In this document: piece by piece, positions 1 to 9,723 of the stretch
How positions within the stretch are numbered: position 1 is the stretch's first letter
How the letters are laid out: each line of letters opens with the position of its first letter
Source: an uncultured Capnocytophaga sp.
GTDB taxonomy: Bacteria; Bacteroidota; Bacteroidia; Flavobacteriales; Flavobacteriaceae
Length of the DNA stretch: 64,000 nucleotides
Assembly (NCBI RefSeq): GCF_937936315.1
Contig: NZ_CALGWU010000025.1
Span: 1-64,000 of the forward strand
Reading direction: 5' to 3'
Made by a program: the position numbers and the translations under genes
The notes under the pieces: model-generated
The model's database searches: none
What the model saw: only the letters and a program-made list of their open reading frames with translations
Told to the model about the DNA's origin: nothing

Positions 1-228
1 TGTAGAAATCGACACAATTAGGGTTTCACGCGCAAAAATACGATATTATTTTTACTTCCAAACGTGTCGCTATAACTTTAACACCTTTTTAACACTTTTA
101 GAATGCATACTTTTTTCTCTCACCTTACACATATATCATCTTAAAGAAGTAAAAAATAAGATTACTATTTAAAACGAAAAGATGGTATAGATTTTGTACT
201 TTTATTCTGTTAAAAAAAGAATTGTTTT

Positions 229-717
229 ATGAAGAAAATCATTTTTATAACTTTGCTCTGCTTGGTTGGAAATACTATATTCGCACAAACTAGCGAAGAA
301 GTACAAAAAGAACGCGCTGGTTATGAACAACCTTATCACCCTGAAGAAGATGGTGATATGCGTATCAATCAGTTGTTGAAACAAGCTAAAAAAGAAGGTA
401 AAAAAGTTTTGGTTCAAATTGGGGGCAACTGGTGTGTGTGGTGTTTACGTTTCAATCATTTAGTAACTACTACTCCTGAACTAAAGCAAATTCTCAACAA
501 AAAATATATCTATTACCACTTGAATTATTCACCTGAAAATAAGAATGAAAAGGCTCTTAAAAAGTATGGCAATCCTGGTGAACAATACGGGTATCCTGCT
601 TTTTTAATCCTCAGTGCTAAAGGTGAAGTGCTCTTCACTCAAAAAAGTGAAGATTTAGAAGATGGCAAAGGGTACGACCCAAAAAAAGTAAAGAAATTCC
701 TACAAGGAAGGTTGTAA
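229..717 (+). CDS. Secreted thioredoxin-like protein
   Basis: A 162-residue thioredoxin-fold protein that probably acts in periplasmic thiol-disulfide chemistry. Residues 1-20 form a signal peptide ending FAQ. The redox motif CVWC is at residues 69-72 inside the thioredoxin context GGNWCVWC, and a likely cis-proline loop (YGYPAF) follows in the second half. The motif and length fit the thioredoxin_7/DUF255-like group rather than classical TrxA. It is monocistronic: its stop lies 1 base from the end of the convergent oxidoreductase gene, with no terminator between. The substrate is unknown. Confidence 0.85.
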   Translation: MKKIIFITLLCLVGNTIFAQTSEEVQKERAGYEQPYHPEEDGDMRINQLLKQAKKEGKKVLVQIGGNWCVWCLRFNHLVTTTPELKQILNKKYIYYHLNYSPENKNEKALKKYGNPGEQYGYPAFLILSAKGEVLFTQKSEDLEDGKGYDPKKVKKFLQGRL

Positions 718-718
718 A

Positions 719-1726
719 TTAGTTAATTTGGCGATTTGCCAATTCATCAATGATATTAATTACTTCTATAGCCTCACTTGCGGGTATGGGATTTTCTTTT
801 TTTCCTATAAGAACTTGATAGAAATCTTCGTAAAACTGCCAATAATTACCGTGTTGGGCTGTGGTGAGTGTGCGACTTTTAAGCGTATGCAAGATGCCAT
901 TAGGCTCTTGAATATTTGGTAACCAAGGTGTAGGAGCAGGAATAGTTCCTGCTACTAAAGCAGCTTCTTGTCCGTCAAAACGCTGTTGCAAAAAACTGCC
1001 TTTAGTACCGTGTAACACATATTCCCATTGGCGTTCTAAAGCAAAAGTTGTAGATTTAAGACGTACACGCAACTGATTGTTATAGAAGCATATCACTTCA
1101 AAATAATCGTCGGTTTGAGTTCCTTTTCGAAGGTAGCCCAAATCGGCGTATGTTTTTATAGGTTTTCCAAATAATTGCAAGGCTTGGTCTATAAGGTGTG
1201 CGCCCAAATCATAAAGTGCTCCTCCCCCACTCTCGGCAGTTTCTTTATGAGCTTTAGCACTGATACTATCACGGAATCTATCAAAGCGTATTTCTACTTC
1301 TTTAAGTTCGCCTAATACACCGCTTTTTAATATTTCCTTTACCTTTAAGTAATCACCATCATAACGACGATTTTGATAAACCGTGAGTAACTTTCCTTTT
1401 TCTTTAGCTAAAGTATCAAGAGCACGAGCTTCTTCAGCAGTTACTGTAAAAGGTTTTTCAACTAATACGTGTTTTCCTGCTAAAAGGGCTTCCTTGGCAT
1501 ATTCATAATGGGTTTGTACGGGAGTATTGACAACTACCACATCTACCGAAGGGTCTTGTAGCATTTCGGCTACTGAACGATACAATTTACTTTTGGGATA
1601 TAATTCACGAGATTCTGAGCGATGGCGTTCTACCACCGCATAAAGGTTGAGATGAGGATGTTGAGCGATAAAAGGAGCGTGAAACACACGTCCGCTCATT
1701 CCAAAACTACAAAGTGCTATATTCAT
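719..1726 (-). CDS. Gfo/Idh/MocA family NAD(P)-dependent oxidoreductase
   Basis: A 335-residue cytoplasmic oxidoreductase, probably acting on a sugar or inositol-like polyol. The N-terminal Rossmann domain (about residues 1-120) holds the family EKP motif at 90-92. The C-terminal substrate domain holds GGGALYDLGAHLIDQ, with the usual Asp and His near 173 and 177. The length matches the family. It lies 39 bp downstream of the YigZ-like gene on the same strand, so the two may be cotranscribed. The substrate cannot be told from sequence. Confidence 0.88.
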   Translation of the reverse strand: MNIALCSFGMSGRVFHAPFIAQHPHLNLYAVVERHRSESRELYPKSKLYRSVAEMLQDPSVDVVVVNTPVQTHYEYAKEALLAGKHVLVEKPFTVTAEEARALDTLAKEKGKLLTVYQNRRYDGDYLKVKEILKSGVLGELKEVEIRFDRFRDSISAKAHKETAESGGGALYDLGAHLIDQALQLFGKPIKTYADLGYLRKGTQTDDYFEVICFYNNQLRVRLKSTTFALERQWEYVLHGTKGSFLQQRFDGQEAALVAGTIPAPTPWLPNIQEPNGILHTLKSRTLTTAQHGNYWQFYEDFYQVLIGKKENPIPASEAIEVINIIDELANRQIN

Positions 1727-1765
1727 TTTTTAGGTAACAAATAACAAGTAAGAGGTATCAAAATG

Positions 1766-2368
1766 TTAATCTTTAACTATTAATACTCCATAGATATTCT
1801 CAAAAAGCTCTTGCATTCTTTGATAATCACTTTGGCGAATAGCAAGGTGTAACTCACAATTTTCGGTAAGTAACTGCTGGGTGATATTGAGGTTTTGCTC
1901 CTTTACTACGCGCATTACTTTGTTCATTAATGGATATTCAAAACGGATACGCAACTCTTCGGTAATGAGTTTTTCTTCAATTTCGGCTTCTTGCAGGGTA
2001 AGTTGGGCAGTAGTTTTATAGGCTTGCACTAATCCGCCGACACCTAACTTAATTCCTCCAAAATAACGCACCACTATCACCAATATATTAGTGAGCTCAA
2101 AGGACTGAATTTGCCCGTAAATAGGTATACCTGCCGTGTTATTAGGCTCACCGTCATCGTTAGCACGATAGCGTTGGTTAGTACCATAACCTAATTGCCA
2201 CGCATAACACCAATGTCGTGCTGAAAAATGAGCCTTTTTTACTTCTTCAAGATGCGCTTTTATCTCCTCTTCAGAGGTAACTGGAAAAGCATAGCCGAGA
2301 AATTTACTACTCTTCTCTTTAAAGATTACCTCTTGTACAGAGGAAGCTATGGTTTTATAAGTATCCAT
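1766..2368 (-). CDS. YigZ/IMPACT family protein (UPF0029)
   Basis: A 200-residue protein of the YigZ/IMPACT family. The signature DDGEPNNTAG is at residues 71-80, followed by the conserved VVRYFGGIKLGVGGL segment; the C-terminal third fits the DUF1949 ferredoxin-like domain. Relatives bind nucleic acid or ribosomes and are linked to translation control, but the bacterial function is unsettled. The ATG at 2368 is preceded by an array of 7-bp repeats that separates it from the sprA stop codon, so it may be read from the sprA transcript. Confidence 0.88.
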   Translation of the reverse strand: MDTYKTIASSVQEVIFKEKSSKFLGYAFPVTSEEEIKAHLEEVKKAHFSARHWCYAWQLGYGTNQRYRANDDGEPNNTAGIPIYGQIQSFELTNILVIVVRYFGGIKLGVGGLVQAYKTTAQLTLQEAEIEEKLITEELRIRFEYPLMNKVMRVVKEQNLNITQQLLTENCELHLAIRQSDYQRMQELFENIYGVLIVKD

Positions 2369-2372
2369 TATT

Positions 2373-2400
2373 CAGGTGTCAGGTTTCAGGTGTCAGGGGT
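2373..2400. repeat. Four tandem heptamers before the YigZ-like gene
   Basis: Four copies of a 7-bp unit (CAGGTGT, CAGGTTT, CAGGTGT, CAGGGGT) fill the gap between the sprA stop and the downstream gene. On the minus strand the unit reads ACACCTG, the same unit and polarity as the array before atpF at 37322-37342. Confidence 0.8.
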
Positions 2401-5400
2401 TATTGAAAGGTGTATTTCACTGAGAGTCCTGTACGAATAGTGGTCATAGGGAAGGCTGTAGAAATAGCCGATTTAGAGAAATTGTATTGGAAATAATACG
2501 ATGCCAATAAGTTACGACTGAGGGCATACTCGGCAGTGAGATTACCTAACCAAGAGGTTTGTCCTGCAGTTACTTGGTTGTTAAATATTTCCATATTACG
2601 TATTACGGTAAACTCATTGAGGTAAGAAAGCGTACCTTTGAGCACCAAATCACTCTTCAGCGTAGTGAGATTACCATTCACTCGAGTTACAAAAGTCAAG
2701 TTTTTAAATCGATATCCTAATCCAAATTTATATTCTCGTTTGAGGATTTCGGTAAGATAATCATTGTCTAAACTGATAGAAATGGTGCGATCGCGGTTGA
2801 ACTCTGCCAAGAGACTCATAGAGTTTTTAAGTTCCATATCGGCACGGATAAGCGGATTGAACTGCTCAGCAAGGGTAACCGTAGAATACAATTTCTCATT
2901 TAGAAAATCGCCTGCTACATTCGTTTTATTAGGATTTGCAGGTTCATATTCCAAATTGGTGCGGAACTCACTAAGTGAATAGCTTGCGCGATAACCGTGT
3001 GCCAATGAGAAACGGCGGAAAGTATTCTTAATAAACTCAATACGCATCAAGCCTGTATAACGCACATTCCATTCAGGGATAGGAATATTTTTGAAGGCAT
3101 CAAGAGACACACCACTGGCATTACCACCTGAATAAGCCGCAAAGAACGCTGGAATCATCACCGCCTGACTTTTTTTGCTGTATCCTATAGGATATCCTTC
3201 AGAATCTACTGATGAAGGATTCAAGCCGCGAGCCTCAGCTAAACGGCGAGCGACTGTAAGTCGGTTGTCTTTAAAGCGTTCAAAGGCAGCTGAGTTGTAT
3301 TCGTCTATTTTATTGAAAGCTGTTGCTATGAGGTTAGTAGAAATATTAAAACTACCTACCTGATTACCTACTAATTTGTTGTATACAAAATTGCGCACCT
3401 CAAAGGTTTCGGTATAGTTTTCTGTAAATTGCCTATTAGCCTTTAAGTTGATTTGCAAATCAGGGATTGGTTGCAAATTAGCGGTGAGCAAGAGTTGTTT
3501 TTCTTGTGATCTGATATATTGGTCGTTGAAATCAGCAAATTCAGTAAGCTGACCTCGTTTAGCCATTTCGTAACGCAAATCGGTTTGGTCACCAAACATA
3601 AAGCCTGCTGAAGGTTTGAAAGTTCCTAAGAAACCTACTTGCTGAGTGTAACCTGGAATAGTGCGAGCATTAGTAACTGAATAGTTCACACCAGCGGTTT
3701 TAATCATCGTTAAAAGAGATTTACCTACGCTAGCCTTCTCACCTCTTGGGGTTGCTTTTACACCCAAATAGCGATACAGCTGATCGAAAGTAAGGTTCGC
3801 TGTAAAGTTATGGGTATTGCCATTCTGCAAGGTATTCACTTCTTGGCGAGCCAACTGCAAGAGAGTTTGTGATCCGCGTTGGTAATCAAAATCTCCTGAA
3901 TATGTATAATTAGCACGGATAAATTCAAAGTAAGGGAAGTTCGCAAAAGGCAACTCGTAATTCACTTGGAATTTAGAGAAGAAGTGATCAGGAGTTCCTA
4001 AATCCCAGAAATTATTCCACAACGATACCTCTCTATCTACTCCTGATATATCACCATTGGCATCATACCTATAGTAATTGCGAATAATGCTATTATTAGT
4101 TGCATTGAAATTGAGGCGCAATGATTTGGTGAGATTGTAGTTAATCGCGTATTGGTGATTCATTTGATAATTGCGTTGTTGCAATTCTGGCAAGGCACGT
4201 TGCTGACTTGCATTTACACCATCGAAATGCACATCGCGGAACAACTGTTTAGTAAACGAACGATTGACATCTGCTGTAAACATAATGCTTGTAGGCAAGA
4301 TGTTCAGATTCATATCAGCCAACCACTGCCAATAACGTTTGCCTGCAAACTTGCTACTCTTTTTGAAAGGCTCTACCGTTGTAGGTTTAAACGTGTAGTT
4401 GTACATAAAGCCTGCACGCACTTGTTGTTCATCTTCATAACTAAGCTCATAATCACGGTGATTTTTCTCATTATAAGCGTAGTTGAAAGTAAAGTTTTCG
4501 ATATTATAGATGCGGTTCTTTTGTCCTTCAGCTAAGTTTTTCTTCACCCCTATAAGGTTGATACCGCGTCTTAGAGTATAGTCTTCAGCCTGCTGTTTGA
4601 TGATTTCTCGCTCACTTGCGTTTTGGGCAACATCTAATCTGTCTTGCAGTCTGATATCTTGATATACAGGGTCATACTCTGGTGTTGAGAGTTTTTGAGA
4701 GTGATTTAACCCTACTGGTATTTGCATATTCCATTTAGGAGGCAAGAGTTTACCCGCATTGATATTCATCATCACATCGTACTCACGGGTACTTTCGAGT
4801 GCTCGCTGGTTAGGAGCTTGATCTACAGCTCCAAAACCTACCGTGTGCATACGACCTGTTGCCGAAATATTCATCAGTTCAGAAGCGTTAGCATCAAGAG
4901 AGCCCACTGCTGCCCAACCTCCACGATTATCTAATTCGGCAACGCGAAGTTCGTTAAACCAAAACTCTCCACTGAGGTCGCGACCCGATGCATTCTTTAT
5001 TCCTAACATCACAGAACGCACACTACCAAGAGATGGATTTCCTTTGATGACATAGCGGTTTTGCCCTGCTACGTGAGGAGTAGTATAAGGATTAGTGATT
5101 ACATTAAAATTCTGATCGTAATGCGTTTCATCACTTAATCCATTAGCGCTTCTTAACTTGATAGCTTTCAGCTTGGTGAGTATCTCCATTGGGATATTCA
5201 GCTCGTTTTCTTTAGGCCATATCAGGTAATCAGTGCTTGCTCCTGCAGGGGTTACCTGCAAGGGGACTTCTATTTGGTAGTAGTTGTTGTTGAAATCGGT
5301 ACCTATTCGTATAAAAGCCACTGCCTGATTATCAGTCAAAGGATTGTTTTTATAGGCTTCGGCGTGTACGAACATCTTGATATACTTATATTGTCGTAGA

Positions 5401-8400
5401 TCAAAACGCAAGGCTTTATACACAGCACGACTATCTTGATCTCTAAGATCGCGCACTATGTATGACAAGGCTTGTTCATTCTGTTCTACCAAAGTATTAT
5501 TAGTATTGATACGTTCGCGGTGTACCCCTGGTGGCATACGATAAGGAATAGGCTGACGGTTTTCGTTCTCAATAAGGTTTACTGAGTTGATTTCGACAGT
5601 AGTAGCCGAAGTAACACCTATATTCTCATTGAGAGGATAGTTGTAGTAACGCCAATCGCCACGAATAAGGTCGAGTGTGCCAAAACGCAAGAGCATCTCG
5701 TTTTGGAAACCAGTGAGATACATCCTCATATGAGTCATCGAATTGATGATATTGATTTGTTCAGTTTTAGAAACAGTACCTACAGGGAAACTATAACCTT
5801 CACGCCATAGTGCACCACTGGCAATCGGTATTTTATATTGTATCCAGCGAGTAGAAACTTGCTGACCGTTAGGAGCTTCTACTGATACTACTCGTATGTC
5901 ATTTACATAAGTATCATTTGTAGTGATATTAGGGTGCATACGAACGCGATACTCAAGATAGTTATTGGCTGTGTTCATAGTATAATCGCCATTAATATCC
6001 TCGTGATCGGGTATGGTTGTAGAACCTCTATTGCTATCGGTATTATTTACAGGTGAGTTGCCCTGAGTACCATTGTAGTTATAGTAACGATTGAGAATAC
6101 CTCCTCCACGTGTTAAGAAATACTCATAGTTATCCATTGCAGGGTCATTAGGTGAAGTAGCAAGGTTATTGGTATAGATATTTCTTTCATCGGCATCAGT
6201 AAGTCCATCGAGCCCTATATCTTGTAAACTACGGTTAGAGCTGTTCTCATCAAAAGCATAAACTAACGATTGAGCGGCAGGTACTTTACCCCAAGAAGTT
6301 TGGTTAGTACTTGCAGTAGAGGAAAGTCCAGGTAAGCCGTTTTCATATTGTTTACGACCATCTTTAAGGACGTCTTCAGAAATATTTCCTAAGTTGAACA
6401 CCAACTCTCCATTACCACTATATTCGCCTGAATAATATGGATCCATTACCCAAAATTGCAAAAATTCTATATTGCTCTCTTGAAAATCGGAGTAGCTCAT
6501 ACCGCGCATAATACCTCCCCATTTATTTTCGGTATTGAAAGAAGGGCTGTTGTTATAAGGTCCTTTTATATTAGGATAGTAAGCTAAATCCAGTGTAGTT
6601 TGTACTAAAGATTGTCCTTGTGCTAATTGCTGTTGAGGAAAGATTTCTTCTACAAAAATACGACGGGTACTATTTTTAGAAATTTCGTTGCTATTTACAT
6701 CTGAAGGTTTTTGAGCTGAATAGAACACAGGGTCAATAGTATACCAAGCTAATTTAGCACGACCAAAACTATTGCGCAAGTTATCAGTATCGGTAGGACT
6801 GCTTCCGTAAAGGGTACGTGAAGCTGTTCCACCAGGACCAAACTCTAAAGGTGTACTTGCTAATTTCCAAGCCAGAGGTGAACGTATATCAATAGTGGCT
6901 TGAGCTGACTCAAAATCATCTAAATATACAGTAGTTTCACCATCAAAATCGTCGGCTTTAGGGGTACTTGCTCTCAGATAAGCAAACTCACCACGTAATG
7001 AGAGGTTAGAAGGTGCATCACTCTTGATAGTAGGAATACGGTTTACCCAACGAGTAAGGAAAGGCAACTCTGTAGAATAAGTAGCCCCAACCCCAAAGAT
7101 TGTATTGTTCACACTCTCTTGTCCATAGCTAGTTTTTTGTGTATAAGGTCGTTCGCGCAAGTTTACAATTGCTCCGTTTACGATGAACTTATCATTGAAT
7201 TTATGCTCCACATTCACACCCATATAGCGAGTAGTTTGACCGCCGAAAATTAGGTTGTTCTCTACTGATACTTGTATAGGCAAATTAGAGGCTTCTAAAC
7301 TCGCATTGATAATCTCCACTGTACCCGATTGGTAATCCACCAAATAGTCGATACCCTCCACGAGTATGCGCCCACCTGCAGTTACTACTACCGAACCTCG
7401 TGGCACATTGAAAGCTCCTAACGATATCCCCCTACGACTTGAGGCTTTGTAGCGACCTTTCATCACAAACTTGTTTTTATCGCCATCCATTTGTGCTTGC
7501 GATTTAGTGTTTTTATAGAGTGAAGTATAAACGTACTTTTTCTGATTGTTGTTATAAGAAAGAGGATCATCGTAGTTAGCTCCACCTCCTAAAGTATTGT
7601 AGAGGAAACTACCAAAAGGTTCCACTTTGGTAAAGAAGATTTTGCCGTATTGTTCATCTATAGTAATCCCAGGTAGGTAATCGAAGAAACCATCCCCCCC
7701 TGGTTGTGGGTCATTGTATTTGTTGAGGCGGTCGAAATTAAAAAGATTGAGCAAAATACGATCGTCTAAACTCGCAGGCCAACCTACATTATCCACCTTT
7801 TCTATATAGTTGATAGGCGAAGGATTGGAATAGAAGATATTCATACGAAAATCTTCAGCTGAAAGTCGCGCTGTACCTACCGAATAAACGTTTTTCATCA
7901 TCAAATCCCAAATAGGGTCATTCACGTTCAAACGGTTGCTTTTGAGCATTTTCAGTACTAAAAGGTTATTGGTAATAGCATTGTTACCCCCACCATAAAT
8001 TTGGTTAGTAGTTGCCGAAATACCATCATTAGCAAATTCACCTACTTGGTACACTTGGCTACCATAGGTATACTGGTAGGCTACTGCCAGCACTTCATCA
8101 CTGCTCAAAGCTGTAACAAGAGATATATAACCAAGTTTATTATCTACCTTATAATCAACTCCTTCTTCAAGTTTTCGTGCATTTTCAATGATAGCATAGT
8201 CATAACCCTGACTTACATACGAAGCATTTGTTCCAAAACCTTGTTGTACCGTTGCTACATCGCGAATTGCATTGGTAAGTACTGAATTAGATGTTCCTAT
8301 TCGGGTAGGGTCGTATTTATTAGCAGCATTGGTAGGCATATTATTTGTAGTAGCATTGAAAAAGGTAGAACCTGCCTTATCTTTCAAACGGGTATTTACT

Positions 8401-9470
8401 TCTTTAGGTTCTCCTAAGTCTTGCAATGCCAAGATATTGCGAATATTCCCCATACGGCTATTGCGGTTGGTAACCCATACCTCCAAGCGGGTAATTTGTA
8501 CTTTACTATTGATAAAAGGATAGTTCTCTAAGGCGCGATCGTAGTTATCACGGAAGAATTGTGCTAAAAAGAAGTTACGGTTTTCATCGTAGTCTAAAGC
8601 CGAAAATTCAAATTCGGTAATGGTACCACCACCTTGTGCGCTCACCGTTTTGCGCTCAGATTTCTGTTCAGAGAATACCCCCGTAATGGTTGTACGCCCG
8701 AACTTCAGTTCTGTTTTTACCCCAAATAGACTCTGTGAACCAGTAATCAGTGAGTTAGACATCGGCATAGAGATGTTCCCTAACTCTACTTTCTGTACGA
8801 TATCATCTTCATCGGGTGAGTACTCTAATTTGAAGACATTTTGAAAATCAAAAGATGCTTGAGTGTCATACTGCGCATTGAGGCTCAACCTTGTACCTAT
8901 TTTCCCTGTAAGCCCCAAGCTAATGCGTTGCTCAAAATCTAATCCCCACGAACTACGGTATCGCGGACTTACCACGGGGTTGTCATTACGGGTATAGCGT
9001 ACACCCAAATCTACCCCTACACTCCCTTGTGGTGTGAGCTCTATATTGCGCCCCCCAAAGACACTCTCAAAAAAATCAGAATTTATATACAATTCCGGCA
9101 ACAAATTGCGTTGTGCCTTTTTTTTATCAATTGTACTTGTGCTTGTATCACCCAAAGTTGCGAGTTTTTCATCATAATACGCTTTCATACGCTCACGCAA
9201 CACCAAGTTCTCATATTCCTTTACAGTGAGGAACATAGGTGTTCTAAGGTCGTATTTGCCAAGTTGTTCGGTATACACATAACGATCAAGTGTAGGGTTA
9301 TATGTATACTGTTGTACAATACTTTTAGGCTGCTCTAACCCCACACGCCCAATGCCATTGCGCACGGTCGTCTCGGTTTGAGTACCTTCGGTAGTAGTGG
9401 GAGTTACTTGAGCTTGAGTTGTTAAAACACTGAAAAAGAGTAGTATGAATAGTGTATAAGTATATTTCAT
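2400..9470 (-). CDS. sprA: Cell surface protein SprA, gliding motility / type IX secretion
   Basis: A 2356-residue outer-membrane protein. The SprA/Sov family forms the very large beta-barrel translocon of the type IX secretion system and is needed for gliding and secretion of surface adhesins in Flavobacterium johnsoniae. The frame is unbroken over 7 kb. I chose the ATG at 9470 because it starts a signal peptide of about 21 residues ending TQAQ; an in-frame upstream extension to 9536 runs across the promoter. The body is rich in short amphipathic strands and Asn/Tyr/Thr, ending in barrel-like segments and a terminal KYTFQ. Length and composition fit the family (about 2300-2400 residues). Other T9SS genes are not nearby. 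Confidence 0.95.
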   Translation of the reverse strand: MKYTYTLFILLFFSVLTTQAQVTPTTTEGTQTETTVRNGIGRVGLEQPKSIVQQYTYNPTLDRYVYTEQLGKYDLRTPMFLTVKEYENLVLRERMKAYYDEKLATLGDTSTSTIDKKKAQRNLLPELYINSDFFESVFGGRNIELTPQGSVGVDLGVRYTRNDNPVVSPRYRSSWGLDFEQRISLGLTGKIGTRLSLNAQYDTQASFDFQNVFKLEYSPDEDDIVQKVELGNISMPMSNSLITGSQSLFGVKTELKFGRTTITGVFSEQKSERKTVSAQGGGTITEFEFSALDYDENRNFFLAQFFRDNYDRALENYPFINSKVQITRLEVWVTNRNSRMGNIRNILALQDLGEPKEVNTRLKDKAGSTFFNATTNNMPTNAANKYDPTRIGTSNSVLTNAIRDVATVQQGFGTNASYVSQGYDYAIIENARKLEEGVDYKVDNKLGYISLVTALSSDEVLAVAYQYTYGSQVYQVGEFANDGISATTNQIYGGGNNAITNNLLVLKMLKSNRLNVNDPIWDLMMKNVYSVGTARLSAEDFRMNIFYSNPSPINYIEKVDNVGWPASLDDRILLNLFNFDRLNKYNDPQPGGDGFFDYLPGITIDEQYGKIFFTKVEPFGSFLYNTLGGGANYDDPLSYNNNQKKYVYTSLYKNTKSQAQMDGDKNKFVMKGRYKASSRRGISLGAFNVPRGSVVVTAGGRILVEGIDYLVDYQSGTVEIINASLEASNLPIQVSVENNLIFGGQTTRYMGVNVEHKFNDKFIVNGAIVNLRERPYTQKTSYGQESVNNTIFGVGATYSTELPFLTRWVNRIPTIKSDAPSNLSLRGEFAYLRASTPKADDFDGETTVYLDDFESAQATIDIRSPLAWKLASTPLEFGPGGTASRTLYGSSPTDTDNLRNSFGRAKLAWYTIDPVFYSAQKPSDVNSNEISKNSTRRIFVEEIFPQQQLAQGQSLVQTTLDLAYYPNIKGPYNNSPSFNTENKWGGIMRGMSYSDFQESNIEFLQFWVMDPYYSGEYSGNGELVFNLGNISEDVLKDGRKQYENGLPGLSSTASTNQTSWGKVPAAQSLVYAFDENSSNRSLQDIGLDGLTDADERNIYTNNLATSPNDPAMDNYEYFLTRGGGILNRYYNYNGTQGNSPVNNTDSNRGSTTIPDHEDINGDYTMNTANNYLEYRVRMHPNITTNDTYVNDIRVVSVEAPNGQQVSTRWIQYKIPIASGALWREGYSFPVGTVSKTEQINIINSMTHMRMYLTGFQNEMLLRFGTLDLIRGDWRYYNYPLNENIGVTSATTVEINSVNLIENENRQPIPYRMPPGVHRERINTNNTLVEQNEQALSYIVRDLRDQDSRAVYKALRFDLRQYKYIKMFVHAEAYKNNPLTDNQAVAFIRIGTDFNNNYYQIEVPLQVTPAGASTDYLIWPKENELNIPMEILTKLKAIKLRSANGLSDETHYDQNFNVITNPYTTPHVAGQNRYVIKGNPSLGSVRSVMLGIKNASGRDLSGEFWFNELRVAELDNRGGWAAVGSLDANASELMNISATGRMHTVGFGAVDQAPNQRALESTREYDVMMNINAGKLLPPKWNMQIPVGLNHSQKLSTPEYDPVYQDIRLQDRLDVAQNASEREIIKQQAEDYTLRRGINLIGVKKNLAEGQKNRIYNIENFTFNYAYNEKNHRDYELSYEDEQQVRAGFMYNYTFKPTTVEPFKKSSKFAGKRYWQWLADMNLNILPTSIMFTADVNRSFTKQLFRDVHFDGVNASQQRALPELQQRNYQMNHQYAINYNLTKSLRLNFNATNNSIIRNYYRYDANGDISGVDREVSLWNNFWDLGTPDHFFSKFQVNYELPFANFPYFEFIRANYTYSGDFDYQRGSQTLLQLARQEVNTLQNGNTHNFTANLTFDQLYRYLGVKATPRGEKASVGKSLLTMIKTAGVNYSVTNARTIPGYTQQVGFLGTFKPSAGFMFGDQTDLRYEMAKRGQLTEFADFNDQYIRSQEKQLLLTANLQPIPDLQINLKANRQFTENYTETFEVRNFVYNKLVGNQVGSFNISTNLIATAFNKIDEYNSAAFERFKDNRLTVARRLAEARGLNPSSVDSEGYPIGYSKKSQAVMIPAFFAAYSGGNASGVSLDAFKNIPIPEWNVRYTGLMRIEFIKNTFRRFSLAHGYRASYSLSEFRTNLEYEPANPNKTNVAGDFLNEKLYSTVTLAEQFNPLIRADMELKNSMSLLAEFNRDRTISISLDNDYLTEILKREYKFGLGYRFKNLTFVTRVNGNLTTLKSDLVLKGTLSYLNEFTVIRNMEIFNNQVTAGQTSWLGNLTAEYALSRNLLASYYFQYNFSKSAISTAFPMTTIRTGLSVKYTFQ

Positions 9471-9506
9471 AATGGGAGATACATTATAGGAGAATATAAA
9501 TCGGGG

Positions 9507-9537
9507 CAAAGATAAAAAACTATTGACAATTTCCAAT
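9507..9537 (-). promoter_or_regulatory. sprA promoter
   Basis: On the minus strand there is a -7 element TATCTTTG (9507-9514), a 19-bp spacer and an ATTG at the -33 position (9534-9537). This fits the Bacteroidota primary-sigma consensus and places transcription start about 30 bp before the sprA ATG. Confidence 0.6.
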
Positions 9538-9640
9538 TAATAATTAACATTTTTAACAATCTGTTATTTTTTCTTTTTAAGAAGTTTTATAAAAGTTGTT
9601 GAATTAATAATCGTATAAAAAATACTTTATTATCGCAAAC

Positions 9641-9652
9641 TGATAATTATCA
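9641..9652. promoter_or_regulatory. FNR/CRP-like palindrome before narK
   Basis: A perfect 12-bp palindrome TGATAATTATCA contains TGAT-N4-ATCA, the core of FNR-type operators. Its centre is about 42 bp upstream of the start expected from the -7 element at 9677-9684, the classical class II activator position. The candidate regulator is the Crp/Fnr protein encoded at 23451-24116. The assignment is inference. Confidence 0.55.
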
Positions 9653-9655
9653 TAG

Positions 9656-9684
9656 TTTCATTTTCTTTCAAACACTTACATTTG
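9656..9684 (+). promoter_or_regulatory. narK promoter
   Basis: The -7 element TACATTTG is at 9677-9684. A weak -33 (TTTC, 9656-9659) lies 17 bp upstream. A poor -33 beside a good -7 fits a promoter that needs an activator bound at the palindrome just upstream. Confidence 0.6.
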
Positions 9685-9723
9685 CCGCCTAATTTAATCT
9701 TTTTATAAATAAACTAATTATTA

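Noticed and set aside
202..417. A 71-residue frame opposite the thioredoxin-like gene
   Set aside because: It overlaps a clear secreted protein gene and its Phe-rich sequence is the complement of Lys-rich codons.
9641..9652. Palindrome before narK as a Fur box
   Set aside because: It resembles part of a Fur box (GATAATTATC), but the site is one 12-bp palindrome with FNR half-sites at the class II distance before nitrate genes.
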